A stretch of DNA of 12,395 nt, taken from JBFIHZ01 sp041601535. GTDB taxonomy: Bacteria; Pseudomonadota; Gammaproteobacteria; Xanthomonadales; SZUA-36. Each line of letters begins with the position of its first letter. The first letter of the stretch is position 1. A program made the position numbers and the translations under genes. Below, piece by piece: positions 1 through 6,625 of the stretch. The stretch is from positions 1 through 12,395 of the forward strand of contig JBFIHZ010000092.1 in NCBI GenBank assembly GCA_041601535.1. The letters are read 5' to 3'. The notes beneath the pieces are model-generated. The model was not told the origin of the DNA. It did no database searches and saw only the letters and a list, made by a program, of their open reading frames with translations.

Positions 1-512
1 CAGCGCGCGGTACCGTGCGACGGGGCAAACAGCGTGTCACCAATAAACGCAGCATCACCGACCAGGTAGGTGATGCTGTCGGGGGTGTGGCCCGGCGTTT
101 CCAGCACCTGCAGCGTGAGTCCGCCCAGGGCCAGCGTGTCGCCCTCGGCCAACAGGCGGTCAAAGGCCTGGCCGGCTCCAGCCTCATCCGTCAGGCCGAA
201 CATCTGCCTGACGGTTTGCTGCACCGCGCCAATACCGCGCCCAATAGCCACCCTGGCGCCGGTACGCTGGCGCACGTGATGTGCCGCGGTCAGGTGGTCG
301 GCGTGCGCATGGGTTTCCAGCACCCAGGCAATGGTCAGTCCCTGCTGCCGGGCCTCTTCAATCAGGCGGTCCACCGCGCTGGCATCGGTGCGGCCGGACA
401 CCGGGTCATAGACCCAAACCGGATCAATCAGGGCCGCCTGGCCACTTTCCGGATCGGCCAGCAGGTACGTCCAGCTGCCAGTTTCAGGTTCGTATTGAGG
501 TTTGATTAACAT
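1..512 (-). CDS. MBL-fold metallo-hydrolase, ETHE1-like (3' end outside window)
   Basis: The first 170 residues of a metallo-beta-lactamase-fold hydrolase are visible; the rest runs off the left edge. The zinc/iron-binding signature THAHADH lies at residues 67-73, a further ligand histidine is in TPGHTPDS (H142), and GDTLF at 158-162 supplies the bridging aspartate. The ending LFAPSHGTAR is typical of the group that includes persulfide dioxygenase (ETHE1) and the bacterial Blh-like proteins, usually about 285 residues. By family these enzymes oxidise glutathione persulfide or hydrolyse thioesters such as glyoxalase II substrates. Which applies here cannot be told from this part. The ATG start is supported by AGAGAGG (518-524 on the plus strand, reverse complemented) five bases upstream and by the usual N-terminus. 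It follows mnmE in the same direction after 161 bp and probably has its own promoter. Confidence 0.88.
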   Translation of the reverse strand, partial: MLIKPQYEPETGSWTYLLADPESGQAALIDPVWVYDPVSGRTDASAVDRLIEEARQQGLTIAWVLETHAHADHLTAAHHVRQRTGARVAIGRGIGAVQQTVRQMFGLTDEAGAGQAFDRLLAEGDTLALGGLTLQVLETPGHTPDSITYLVGDAAFIGDTLFAPSHGTAR

Positions 513-594
513 CCGGGCCTCTCTGTTTTTGTTGCTTCCGATAGCACAGTAAGTGGTAGTTCGTATACAAATGAATTTAACGGAACGGTACCAG

Positions 595-622
595 ACTCTC
601 AACCCGGGACTCTCAACCCGGG
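595..622. repeat. Tandem duplication, 2 x 14 bp
   Basis: The 14-mer ACTCTCAACCCGGG occurs twice back to back with no mismatch (595-608 and 609-622). It sits in the spacer between the end of mnmE and the start of the MBL-fold gene. Two exact copies suggest a recent slippage duplication. Each copy contains the palindrome CCCGGG. No function is evident. Confidence 0.9.
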
Positions 623-673
623 CTTGCGCTGTTCCCGGCCTGGCCGGTGATGCCATCAAGGGCCATGCGCCAA

Positions 674-2155
674 CTATTTTCCAATACAGAAACTCGAGAA
701 AATCACTCCGAGCAAGTCATCGGCCAGCAGTTCGCCGGTTATTTCCCCCAGGTCCTGTTGCGCCAGGCGCAGTTCCTCGGCCAGCAGTTCGCCAGCCTGG
801 TCCACGGTCAGGCGCTGTTCACCCAGATCCAGATGATGCGCCGCGCGTTGCAAGGCATCCACGTGTCGCTGGCGGGCGGAAAAACTGCCTTCGGTGTGCT
901 CGCTGGCCCCCAGGGAATCGCGTATCCGCTCTTTTAAAACATCCAGGCCTTTGCCCTGGGTAGCGGATATCCATACCGGGCCGGTGGCACCTTGCAAGCC
1001 CTGTACATCGTTCTGGTCAGTCTGTTGTTTATTCCCCGGTGCCGTTCCGGCGGGCCCCGCCAGGCGGGCCCATTGAGCGTCAATCCCGCGCTGCTCAGGG
1101 TCGGACAGCAAATCGCATTTATTGGCCACCAGCAGGCAGCGTGCCGGGTCGGGCAATTCGCGCAACAGTGCGCATTGCGGCTCAAGCTCCGCCGTGGCAT
1201 CCATCACCAGCAACACCAGGTCAGCCGCCTCCACCGCGCGGCGCGCGCGGCGAACCCCTTCTGCCTCGATGCGGTCGCTGGTCTCGCGGATACCGGCGGT
1301 ATCGGCCACGTGTACCGGGATGCCATGAATATCGATCCATTCGCGCAGTACATCCCGGGTGGTGCCGGCAATTTCCGTGACAATCGCGCTGTCCTGCCCG
1401 GACAGGGCATTGAGCAGGCTGGATTTACCGGCATTGGGCTGGCCGATAATGGCCAGCGTGGCACCATCGCGCAGCAATAAACCCTGCCGTGCTTCGGCCA
1501 GCAGCCCCGCCAAATCCTGACGGGTGTTCTGCAGACGCTGCAGGATGTCGCTTTCGGCCAGGAAATCAATTTCCTCATCGGGAAAATCGATGGCCGCCTC
1601 CACAAACACCCGCATGCCGGTCAGTTGCTGCTGTACGCCATTGACGCGCTCGGAAAACACGCCTTTCAGCGAATTTTGCGCGGCCCGTGCGGCGGCCTCG
1701 GTGCCGGATGCGATCAGGTCGGCAATGGCCTCGGCCTGGGCCAGGTCCAGCTTGTCATTCAGAAACGCCCGCTCGGAAAACTCTCCCGGCCGGGCCATGC
1801 GTGCGCCGAGTTGCAGCAAGCGCCGGGTCAGCAGGTGCATGACCACCGGCCCGCCATGGCCTTGCAACTCCACCACGTGTTCCCCGGTAAATGACGCGGG
1901 GGCTGGGAAATACAGCGCCAGGCCGGTGTCGATCAGGTCACCCTGAGCGTCGCGGAACGGGCACAGCTGCGCCAGGCGGGGCTGCAGGGGGCGGCCGCAC
2001 ACGGTTTGCGCCAGTTGCAGCGCTTTGGGGCCAGAGATGCGCACAATACCGATACCGCCCATGCCAGGCGGCGTGGCGATGGCGCAGATGGTGTCGGTCT
2101 GGTGTGCGCCATCGGTTGGCGTGTCGGGCGCGGGTGTATCGCTGGCGGAACTCAT
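674..2155 (-). CDS. mnmE: tRNA-modification GTPase MnmE (TrmE)
   Basis: With MnmG, MnmE installs the (carboxymethyl)aminomethyl group at C5 of wobble uridine 34 in certain tRNAs, using methylene-tetrahydrofolate, in the cytoplasm. An N-terminal folate-binding domain begins at TPPGMGGIGIVRISG. It is followed by a helical domain carrying an inserted G domain: G1 GQPNAGKS at 238-245, the TTRD switch at 265-268, DTAG at 285-288 and NKCD at 345-348. The C-terminus is the family CIGK motif, whose cysteine is functionally important. The chosen ATG at 2155 gives 493 residues; an in-frame ATG at 2173 would add six and one at 2224 would add 23. No strong ribosome site marks any of them. The protein is longer than the roughly 454-residue E. 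coli form, from a short N-terminal extension and about 29 extra residues between NKCD and the G5 segment WISA. It is last in the leftward yidC cluster. Confidence 0.96.
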   Translation of the reverse strand: MSSASDTPAPDTPTDGAHQTDTICAIATPPGMGGIGIVRISGPKALQLAQTVCGRPLQPRLAQLCPFRDAQGDLIDTGLALYFPAPASFTGEHVVELQGHGGPVVMHLLTRRLLQLGARMARPGEFSERAFLNDKLDLAQAEAIADLIASGTEAAARAAQNSLKGVFSERVNGVQQQLTGMRVFVEAAIDFPDEEIDFLAESDILQRLQNTRQDLAGLLAEARQGLLLRDGATLAIIGQPNAGKSSLLNALSGQDSAIVTEIAGTTRDVLREWIDIHGIPVHVADTAGIRETSDRIEAEGVRRARRAVEAADLVLLVMDATAELEPQCALLRELPDPARCLLVANKCDLLSDPEQRGIDAQWARLAGPAGTAPGNKQQTDQNDVQGLQGATGPVWISATQGKGLDVLKERIRDSLGASEHTEGSFSARQRHVDALQRAAHHLDLGEQRLTVDQAGELLAEELRLAQQDLGEITGELLADDLLGVIFSSFCIGK

Positions 2156-2198
2156 GCGCAAAGCATAATCCATTGGGCCGTGGGAGTGACAGCGCGTA

Positions 2199-2222
2199 GC
2201 GGCCGCCGTTTCGGGCGGCCGC
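2199..2222 (-). other. GC-rich inverted repeat between yidC and mnmE
   Basis: Perfect 9-bp arms GCGGCCGCC and GGCGGCCGC are separated by a 6-base loop (2208-2213). The element lies between the yidC stop and the mnmE start, so it would fold as a strong hairpin in the leftward transcript. No U-run follows on the minus strand, so it is not a standard intrinsic terminator. It could attenuate mnmE, stabilise the upstream yidC message, or be inert. Confidence 0.6.
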
Positions 2223-2254
2223 ATGTAACGATAATCGCCAGCGGGTGGTGGGCG

Positions 2255-3964
2255 TTATTTTTCCCCGGCGGCGATTTTGCGGGTAATGAACAGCTGCTGT
2301 GCCAGTGACAGCCCGGCGTTGGTGGCCCAGTACAGCACCAGGCCGGCCGGGAAGAAGGCAAACATCACGGCAAACACCACCGGCATCATGTTCATCATCT
2401 TGCGTTGCAGGGGGTCCATGCCGGCCATCGGCGTCAGCCGCTGGGTGGCAATCATGAAGACCGCGTTGAGTACCGGCAGCACGAAGTAGGGATCGCGCAC
2501 CGACAGGTTGTCGATCCACAGGATAAACGGTGCCTGACGCAGCTCCACCGACTCCAGCAACACCCAGTACAGCGCGATAAACACCGGTATCTGCACCAGC
2601 ATGGGCAGGCAGCCAGCCAGCGGATTGGCCTTTTCGGTTTTATACAGCTCCATCATGGCCTGGCTCATGCGCTGGCGGTCGTCGCCATAGCGTTCCTTGA
2701 GTTGTTCAATGCGCGGCTGCAGTTTGCGCATGCGCGCCATGGACTTGTATTGCGTTTCGGTCAGCTTGAAAAAGGCCAGCTTGATCAGCACGGTGAGCAG
2801 CACAATGGCCCAGCCCCAGTTCCCCACCAGCGCGTGAATGTGTGACAGCAGCCAGAACAACGGCTTGGAGAACACCGTGAAGATGCCGTAGTTCACCGTG
2901 TGCTCCAGCCCCGGCGCTACCGCCTCCAGCTTCTCCTGCAGCTTGGGTCCGAGGTACAAGCGGCTGGTGAATTCGGTGCGCTCACCCGGGTTGACGGTTT
3001 GCAGCGGGGATACATCGCGGGCGATGTAGCGCGGCCAGCCGCCGGTTTTGAGTTCCTGGGTGGAGTAGGTGACCTGCTCTTCAGCCGGCGGAATCCACGC
3101 GGCGAAAAAATAATGCTGGATCATGGCCAGCCAGCCATTATCCGTGACGCGCTTGAACGGCTCGTCCGCCACATCGTCAAAATCCACTTTCTGGAACTTG
3201 TCTTCCGGATTGTAAAACGCGATGCCACGGAAGCTGTAAGACGTGGGGTTGGTAAACCCGCCATTATCACGGTCACCGGGTACCGAGCGTTGCAGCTGAT
3301 CGTAGCGGCTGCCGGACCAGGCGCTGGCACTGTTGTTCACCAGTTGGTGGCGCACCAGGATGTCGTATTGCCCACGCTTCAGCACAAAGGTCTTGGTCAC
3401 CTGCACGCCATCTTCGGATTGCCAGGTCAGCGGCACGCGCACTTCATCCGCGCCGTCCGCCAGCCGGTACTCCGTTTGCGCGGAGGCATAGTTGGCCGTG
3501 TGGTTGGGCGCTGGCTGATGGGATAACAGGCCGGACTGGGCGATAAACAGTTCATCACCACTGGCTTGTAACAGGTTGACCTTGTTCTGCGGCTGCTCCA
3601 GCACCACCGGGTAGTTCAGCAATTGCGCGCTGACCACGGTGCCGCCCTGCAGCGCAATTTCCAGTTTCAGCACATCGGTGGTTACCGTGACGGTCGGGCT
3701 TTCTGCCTGCATGGCCGCGCCGTCATTTGCAGGCGTGGCAGCGGACGGGCTGCTGACCGGATCCAGGGGTTGGGGTAAATCGTTACTGTCGGCATTCAGC
3801 GCCGGCAATTCCGCATTGCCCGGCGTTGACGGGTCTCCCGCGGTGGCCGCTGGCGTGTTGACCGCCGATGCGGGTGGCTGACCGTAGTCCTTTTGCCACT
3901 CGATCCACAAAAAATAGCCCAGGGCGATCAGGCTGACGAGCAATACCGGACGAAGATTTCCCAT
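2255..3964 (-). CDS. yidC: Membrane protein insertase YidC (Oxa1 family)
   Basis: YidC inserts and folds inner-membrane proteins, alone or with SecYEG. The 569-residue protein begins with an uncleaved signal-anchor helix (about residues 6-20, VLLVSLIALGYFLW). A proline/alanine/serine-rich linker (about 25-95) follows, then the large periplasmic domain of Gram-negative YidC. The conserved C-terminal core has about five membrane segments, including IALYWVLLESVELRQAPF and FPAGLVLYWATNAGLSLAQQ. The positive residue of the hydrophilic groove appears to be a lysine (VLIKLAFF), where E. coli has arginine. The tail is short (TRKIAAGEK) and lacks the long basic extension of E. coli. AAGGGA overlaps the rnpA stop codon and precedes the start by 10 bases, so translation may be coupled to rnpA. 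yidD, usually just upstream, is missing. Confidence 0.98.
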   Translation of the reverse strand: MGNLRPVLLVSLIALGYFLWIEWQKDYGQPPASAVNTPAATAGDPSTPGNAELPALNADSNDLPQPLDPVSSPSAATPANDGAAMQAESPTVTVTTDVLKLEIALQGGTVVSAQLLNYPVVLEQPQNKVNLLQASGDELFIAQSGLLSHQPAPNHTANYASAQTEYRLADGADEVRVPLTWQSEDGVQVTKTFVLKRGQYDILVRHQLVNNSASAWSGSRYDQLQRSVPGDRDNGGFTNPTSYSFRGIAFYNPEDKFQKVDFDDVADEPFKRVTDNGWLAMIQHYFFAAWIPPAEEQVTYSTQELKTGGWPRYIARDVSPLQTVNPGERTEFTSRLYLGPKLQEKLEAVAPGLEHTVNYGIFTVFSKPLFWLLSHIHALVGNWGWAIVLLTVLIKLAFFKLTETQYKSMARMRKLQPRIEQLKERYGDDRQRMSQAMMELYKTEKANPLAGCLPMLVQIPVFIALYWVLLESVELRQAPFILWIDNLSVRDPYFVLPVLNAVFMIATQRLTPMAGMDPLQRKMMNMMPVVFAVMFAFFPAGLVLYWATNAGLSLAQQLFITRKIAAGEK

Positions 3965-3978
3965 GACGACAAAGTCCC

Positions 3979-4434
3979 TTACCTGTTGGCCTGCTGGTTG
4001 GCCTGACGGGTGGTGTTAGCGCTTTCTGATTGTTGTGCAGTCACTGCCTGCCCGGCGTCCCGTGCGTCGGCCTGCTGCTGACGCTCCGCGCGCCGGTCGA
4101 TGCGGGCCCAGTGGCTGGCCAGTGCTTCAAACAGCTGCCTGTTGCATATGGTGACGGCATGCCGCCGGGGCAAGACCACAATATCCACGGAGGTCCTGCC
4201 CGTTTCCGCCAGATAGTGTGCCCGGAAACTTTCCCGGACGATACGCTTCAAGCGGTTGCGCTCCACCGCCCGCCGGTCGACCTGGCGGGAAACCGCCAGC
4301 CCCAGCCGAGAGCAGGGAAGTTGGTTGGCACGGGCCAATACCTTGAAACTGGCGTCGGCTGACACGGCGGGGTGCTGGAACACGTTCCTGAATGCCGCTT
4401 GGCCACACAGGCGGGACTGACGGGGAAGTGTCAT
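3979..4434 (-). CDS. rnpA: Ribonuclease P protein component
   Basis: RnpA is the protein subunit of RNase P. It binds the catalytic RNA and helps cleave 5' leaders from tRNA precursors. The central signature VDRRAVERNRLKRIVRESFR (residues 52-71) contains the conserved RNR motif. LGLAVSR and VDIVVLPRR form the flanking sheet. The start at 4434 places LPRQSRL where the family normally begins. Reading could extend in frame to 4644, but that would overlap rpmH and add unrelated sequence. The protein is 151 residues against about 119 in E. coli; the excess is a C-terminal tail (about 114-151) rich in Gln, Ala, Arg and Asn, ending in a small duplication (RQANQQANR). There is no good Shine-Dalgarno site, and the leader can fold up to the start codon. 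yidC begins 14 bp downstream. Confidence 0.95.
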   Translation of the reverse strand: MTLPRQSRLCGQAAFRNVFQHPAVSADASFKVLARANQLPCSRLGLAVSRQVDRRAVERNRLKRIVRESFRAHYLAETGRTSVDIVVLPRRHAVTICNRQLFEALASHWARIDRRAERQQQADARDAGQAVTAQQSESANTTRQANQQANR

Positions 4435-4480
4435 GCCGGTTACCGCTTCTGCCGCGGCGCGGCTGCACGGAACAACCGGC
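4435..4480 (-). promoter_or_regulatory. Possible fold in the rnpA leader
   Basis: In the leftward message an outer 7-bp stem pairs GCCGGTT (4474-4480) with AACCGGC (4435-4441). The latter ends on the base just before the rnpA ATG. Inside its loop lies a second stem, GCCGC/GCGGC (4451-4455 with 4459-4463). The fold would cover the place where a ribosome site should be. It is seen as inverted repeats only; whether it regulates rnpA is inference. Confidence 0.35.
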
Positions 4481-4543
4481 TGGCGCGCCTCTGCTTGCTG
4501 CTTACCGGGCTGAAGTGCATCAGCCGGCAACCAGCCAATGGGT

Positions 4544-4678
4544 TCAGGCTGACAGGCGTTTACGGCCCTTGGCACGACGTGCCGCGAGGATGGCACGGCC
4601 GCCACGGGTGGCCATACGCGCACGAAAACCATGCCGGCGGGCACGTTTTAACAAACTGGGTTGAAATGTACGTTTCAT
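4544..4678 (-). CDS. rpmH: 50S ribosomal protein L34
   Basis: This 44-residue, strongly basic protein begins MKRTFQPSLLKRARRHGFRA and contains RMATRGGRAILAARRAKGRK, the nearly invariant L34 pattern. It is a component of the large ribosomal subunit and is about two residues shorter than in E. coli. AAGGA lies eight bases before the ATG. It is the first gene of the leftward group and is separated from rnpA by 109 bp. Its promoter probably lies at 4792-4820. Confidence 0.98.
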   Translation of the reverse strand: MKRTFQPSLLKRARRHGFRARMATRGGRAILAARRAKGRKRLSA

Positions 4679-4791
4679 AGTTCTATTCCTTTACGGGACG
4701 GGTCGGCGTACCGGGGACCTGAAGTCACTTTTCGCTGGCGGGCCCAAAAGACCCCGCTCCGGTCAAGCCAAGCAATCGACACAAGAGGCGA

Positions 4792-4820
4792 ATTGTATCT
4801 TTTGTGAACGGCCGCGACAA
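4792..4820 (-). promoter_or_regulatory. Candidate sigma-70 promoter for rpmH-rnpA
   Basis: Read on the minus strand, TTGTCG (4815-4820) and TACAAT (4792-4797) are spaced by 17 bp. They match the -35 and -10 consensus at 4 of 6 and 5 of 6 positions. The -10 is about 114 bases upstream of the rpmH start. Confidence 0.5.
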
Positions 4821-4989
4821 GCGTTGCGCGGGTTTTGCCGGCACTTTTGCGGCCGGCCTGGCCGCAACACGGGGGAATTCCGCCCGCTCCGCGTCGCGCC
4901 GGTCGCCAAAGGCAGCTGGCGTGCCGTGTCGCGGCTGTTGTCAGCCGGCCCCAGCAGCGTAGCCTTCGGGGGGATAACACAGCAGAGGT

Positions 4990-5017
4990 TTGCAAGTTAT
5001 CCACAGCGGGTTAGACT
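4990..5017 (+). promoter_or_regulatory. Candidate dnaA promoter
   Basis: TTGCAA (4990-4995) and TAGACT (5012-5017) are spaced by 16 bp and each matches the sigma-70 consensus at four positions. A perfect DnaA box fills the spacer, which fits the known autorepression of dnaA. The predicted leader runs about 100 bases to the start codon. Confidence 0.45.
4997..5005 (+). promoter_or_regulatory. DnaA box in the dnaA promoter
   Basis: TTATCCACA matches the DnaA-binding consensus exactly. It lies between the proposed -35 and -10 hexamers of dnaA, so bound DnaA would be expected to block RNA polymerase. Confidence 0.8.
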
Positions 5018-5128
5018 TAACGGCCTCTGAAGATTTCCTTTGCTGGCCGCAAGCGGCCGGGGCGCCCTCGCGGCATGCCCCCGCAACAAAAGAAACCAAC
5101 AGATCAACCTCTGGGACAATTCTCTGGA

Positions 5129-6433
5129 ATGGCGCAAAACCATTGGCAAACCTGCTTGACCTATCTGGAGCGTGAGCTGCCGGCCGAGGATTTCAATACC
5201 TGGATCCGGCCCCTGCAGCCAAAAAATTCACGCGGTCACACCCAGTTACAGGCACCCAATGCCTATGTGCGCGACTATATTTCACTGAATCACCTGGAAC
5301 GCATCCGTGATGTGTTTGAGCACCTCGGTGCGTCCCGCGATTCGGTCACGGTGGAGGTTTCCAGCAATGAGGCACCGGATAAAACCACCCGCCAGCCAGC
5401 CCGCACCCATTTCGACACCGGCCTGGATTCACGCTACCAGTTTGCGAATTTCGTGCAGGGTAAATCCAATGAGCTGGCCTTTGCCGCGGCCCAGCAGGTG
5501 GCGCAAAAACCCGGCCTGGCCTATAACCCCTTGCTGCTGTACGGCGGCACCGGCCTGGGTAAAACCCACTTATTGCATGCCGCCGGTAACCTGATTCACG
5601 ACCAGAACCGCGATGCCCGGGTTCTGTACTTGCATTCCGAGCGTTTTGTCAGCGAAATGATCCAGGCCTTGCGCCGTGACAGCATCGAATCCTTCAAACA
5701 GCATTACCGGGGTGCCGGTGCCCTGCTGATTGACGATATCCAGTTTTTTGCCGGCAAGGAACGCACCCAGGAAGAATTTTTTCACACCTTCAACGCGTTG
5801 CTGGACAGCAAGCAGCAAATCATTCTGACCTGCGACCGCTATCCCAAGGAAGTGGTGGGTCTGGAAGCGCGGCTGCGGTCACGCTTTGGTTGGGGGTTGA
5901 CGGTATCGATTGAGCCACCGGACTTTGAAACGCGGGTGGCCATTCTGATGAACAAGGCGCAGGAGCGCGGTATTCTGCTGGATGAGGCGGTCGCCTATCT
6001 GATTGCCAAGCGCATGCGGTCCAATGTGCGGGACCTGGAAGGGGCTTTGAATACGCTGTGCGCCAATGCGCGGTTTTCCGGCCGCTCGATTACTGAAGCG
6101 TTCGCGCAGGAGGTTTTGCGGGACCTGTTGATGGTGCACGACCGGCTGATCACCATTGAAAACACACAGAAAACCGTGGCCGAATACTATAAATTGCGCG
6201 TTACGGATTTGCTGTCGCCGCGCCGCACGCGCAATATTGCCCGGCCACGGCAAATGGCCATGGCGCTGTGCAAGGAATTAACCGAACACAGTTTGCCGGA
6301 AATTGGTGATGCGTTTGGCGGCCGCGACCATACCACGGTGCTGCATGCTTGTCGTAGAATTGAAGAATTGTGCGCTACCGATGGCCGCATCCGTGAGGAT
6401 AAAGCCAAGCTGGTACGCTTGCTTACGGCCTGA
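5129..6433 (+). CDS. dnaA: Chromosomal replication initiator DnaA
   Basis: DnaA is the AAA+ initiator that binds DnaA boxes, opens the origin and recruits the DnaB helicase. Domain I begins WQTCLTYLERELPAEDFNTWIRPLQ, and a short linker (domain II, roughly residues 80-102) follows. The AAA+ domain carries Walker A GGTGLGKT (139-146), Walker B LLIDDIQF (199-206) and the arginine-finger region SRFGWGL. Domain IV carries the DNA-binding signature GGRDHTTVLHA (397-407). The start at 5129 gives 434 residues and matches the family N-terminus; GGGA lies 12 bases upstream, which is rather long. An in-frame ATG at 5075 would add 18 polar residues (MPPQQKKPTD...) but has no ribosome site. It is shorter than the 467-residue E. 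coli protein, mainly in domain II. The box at 4997 suggests autoregulation. Confidence 0.97.
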   Translation: MAQNHWQTCLTYLERELPAEDFNTWIRPLQPKNSRGHTQLQAPNAYVRDYISLNHLERIRDVFEHLGASRDSVTVEVSSNEAPDKTTRQPARTHFDTGLDSRYQFANFVQGKSNELAFAAAQQVAQKPGLAYNPLLLYGGTGLGKTHLLHAAGNLIHDQNRDARVLYLHSERFVSEMIQALRRDSIESFKQHYRGAGALLIDDIQFFAGKERTQEEFFHTFNALLDSKQQIILTCDRYPKEVVGLEARLRSRFGWGLTVSIEPPDFETRVAILMNKAQERGILLDEAVAYLIAKRMRSNVRDLEGALNTLCANARFSGRSITEAFAQEVLRDLLMVHDRLITIENTQKTVAEYYKLRVTDLLSPRRTRNIARPRQMAMALCKELTEHSLPEIGDAFGGRDHTTVLHACRRIEELCATDGRIREDKAKLVRLLTA

Positions 6434-6468
6434 CCAGGCACAAGTCTGTGTATCAGGCAGGTACAAGC

Positions 6469-6477
6469 TGTGGATAA
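6469..6477 (-). promoter_or_regulatory. DnaA box
   Basis: TGTGGATAA is the reverse complement of TTATCCACA, an exact match to the DnaA-box consensus. It is the first perfect box after dnaA. Confidence 0.82.
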
Positions 6478-6503
6478 GTATGGGATGAAATATCAGGGCC
6501 AGG

Positions 6504-6512
6504 TTATCCACA
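6504..6512 (+). promoter_or_regulatory. DnaA box within an inverted repeat
   Basis: TTATCCACA is an exact consensus match. It sits inside AGGTTATCCACAACCT (6501-6516), whose ends AGGTT and AACCT are inverted repeats. Confidence 0.82.
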
Positions 6513-6600
6513 ACCTGTCAACAGGGTTCAAGCGGTTTTCCTGACAGGGTTTATGTTGTATAAGCTATTGTATTTAAAATATTTTTAGCGTATTTTGGGC

Positions 6601-6609
6601 TTATCCACA
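6601..6609 (+). promoter_or_regulatory. DnaA box next to the unwinding region
   Basis: TTATCCACA is an exact consensus match. It lies four bases from the trio element and 20 bases from the A/T-only stretch, so it is the best candidate for the box that loads DnaA onto the opened strand. Confidence 0.85.
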
Positions 6610-6613
6610 TTGC

Positions 6614-6625
6614 TTATTACTACTA
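6614..6625 (-). other. DnaA-trio-like element
   Basis: The plus strand reads TTA TTA CTA CTA. The opposite strand read 3'-5' is therefore AAT AAT GAT GAT, the [G/A]AT repeat described as the single-strand DnaA-binding trio in Bacillus subtilis and other bacteria. Its position, just after a DnaA box and just before an A/T-only stretch, is the expected one. Confidence 0.6.

Larger units (their letters stand above)
4679..5128. other. Divergent rpmH/dnaA control region
   Basis: These 450 bases separate the leftward rpmH and rightward dnaA starts. They hold the two candidate promoters and one perfect DnaA box (listed separately). A hairpin CGGCTG-TTGT-CAGCCG lies at 4932-4947 and another, GGCCGCAAGCGGCC, at 5045-5058 in the probable dnaA leader. 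No convincing gene lies between. The middle part (about 4800-4970) is GC-rich and has no cluster of DnaA boxes, so it does not look like a second full origin. Confidence 0.75.

Noticed and set aside
513..673. Intrinsic terminator for mnmE at the CCGGCC-T-GGCCGG repeat (635-647)
   Set aside because: The loop would be too small and no T-run follows on the minus strand.
553..963. Plus-strand open frames across the mnmE end and spacer
   Set aside because: They overlap the conserved C-terminus of mnmE, have no ribosome site and no recognisable motif.
1938..2519. Open frame of 193 codons on the minus strand across the yidC-mnmE junction
   Set aside because: It overlaps the well-conserved ends of both genes in another frame and its product has the His/Arg-rich look of a shadow reading.
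4435..4644. Longer rnpA starting at 4644
   Set aside because: It would overlap rpmH in another frame and add 70 residues with no similarity to RNase P protein; the family N-terminus fits 4434.
4679..5074. Second full origin upstream of dnaA
   Set aside because: Only one DnaA box and no A/T-rich unwinding stretch are present.
5075..5128. Upstream ATG of dnaA at 5075
   Set aside because: No ribosome site and the 18 added polar residues are outside the usual domain I; not excluded, but less likely than 5129.
6447..6455. Fourth DnaA box TGTGTATCA
   Set aside because: One base departs from the consensus; it may be a weak site but is not listed as a box.
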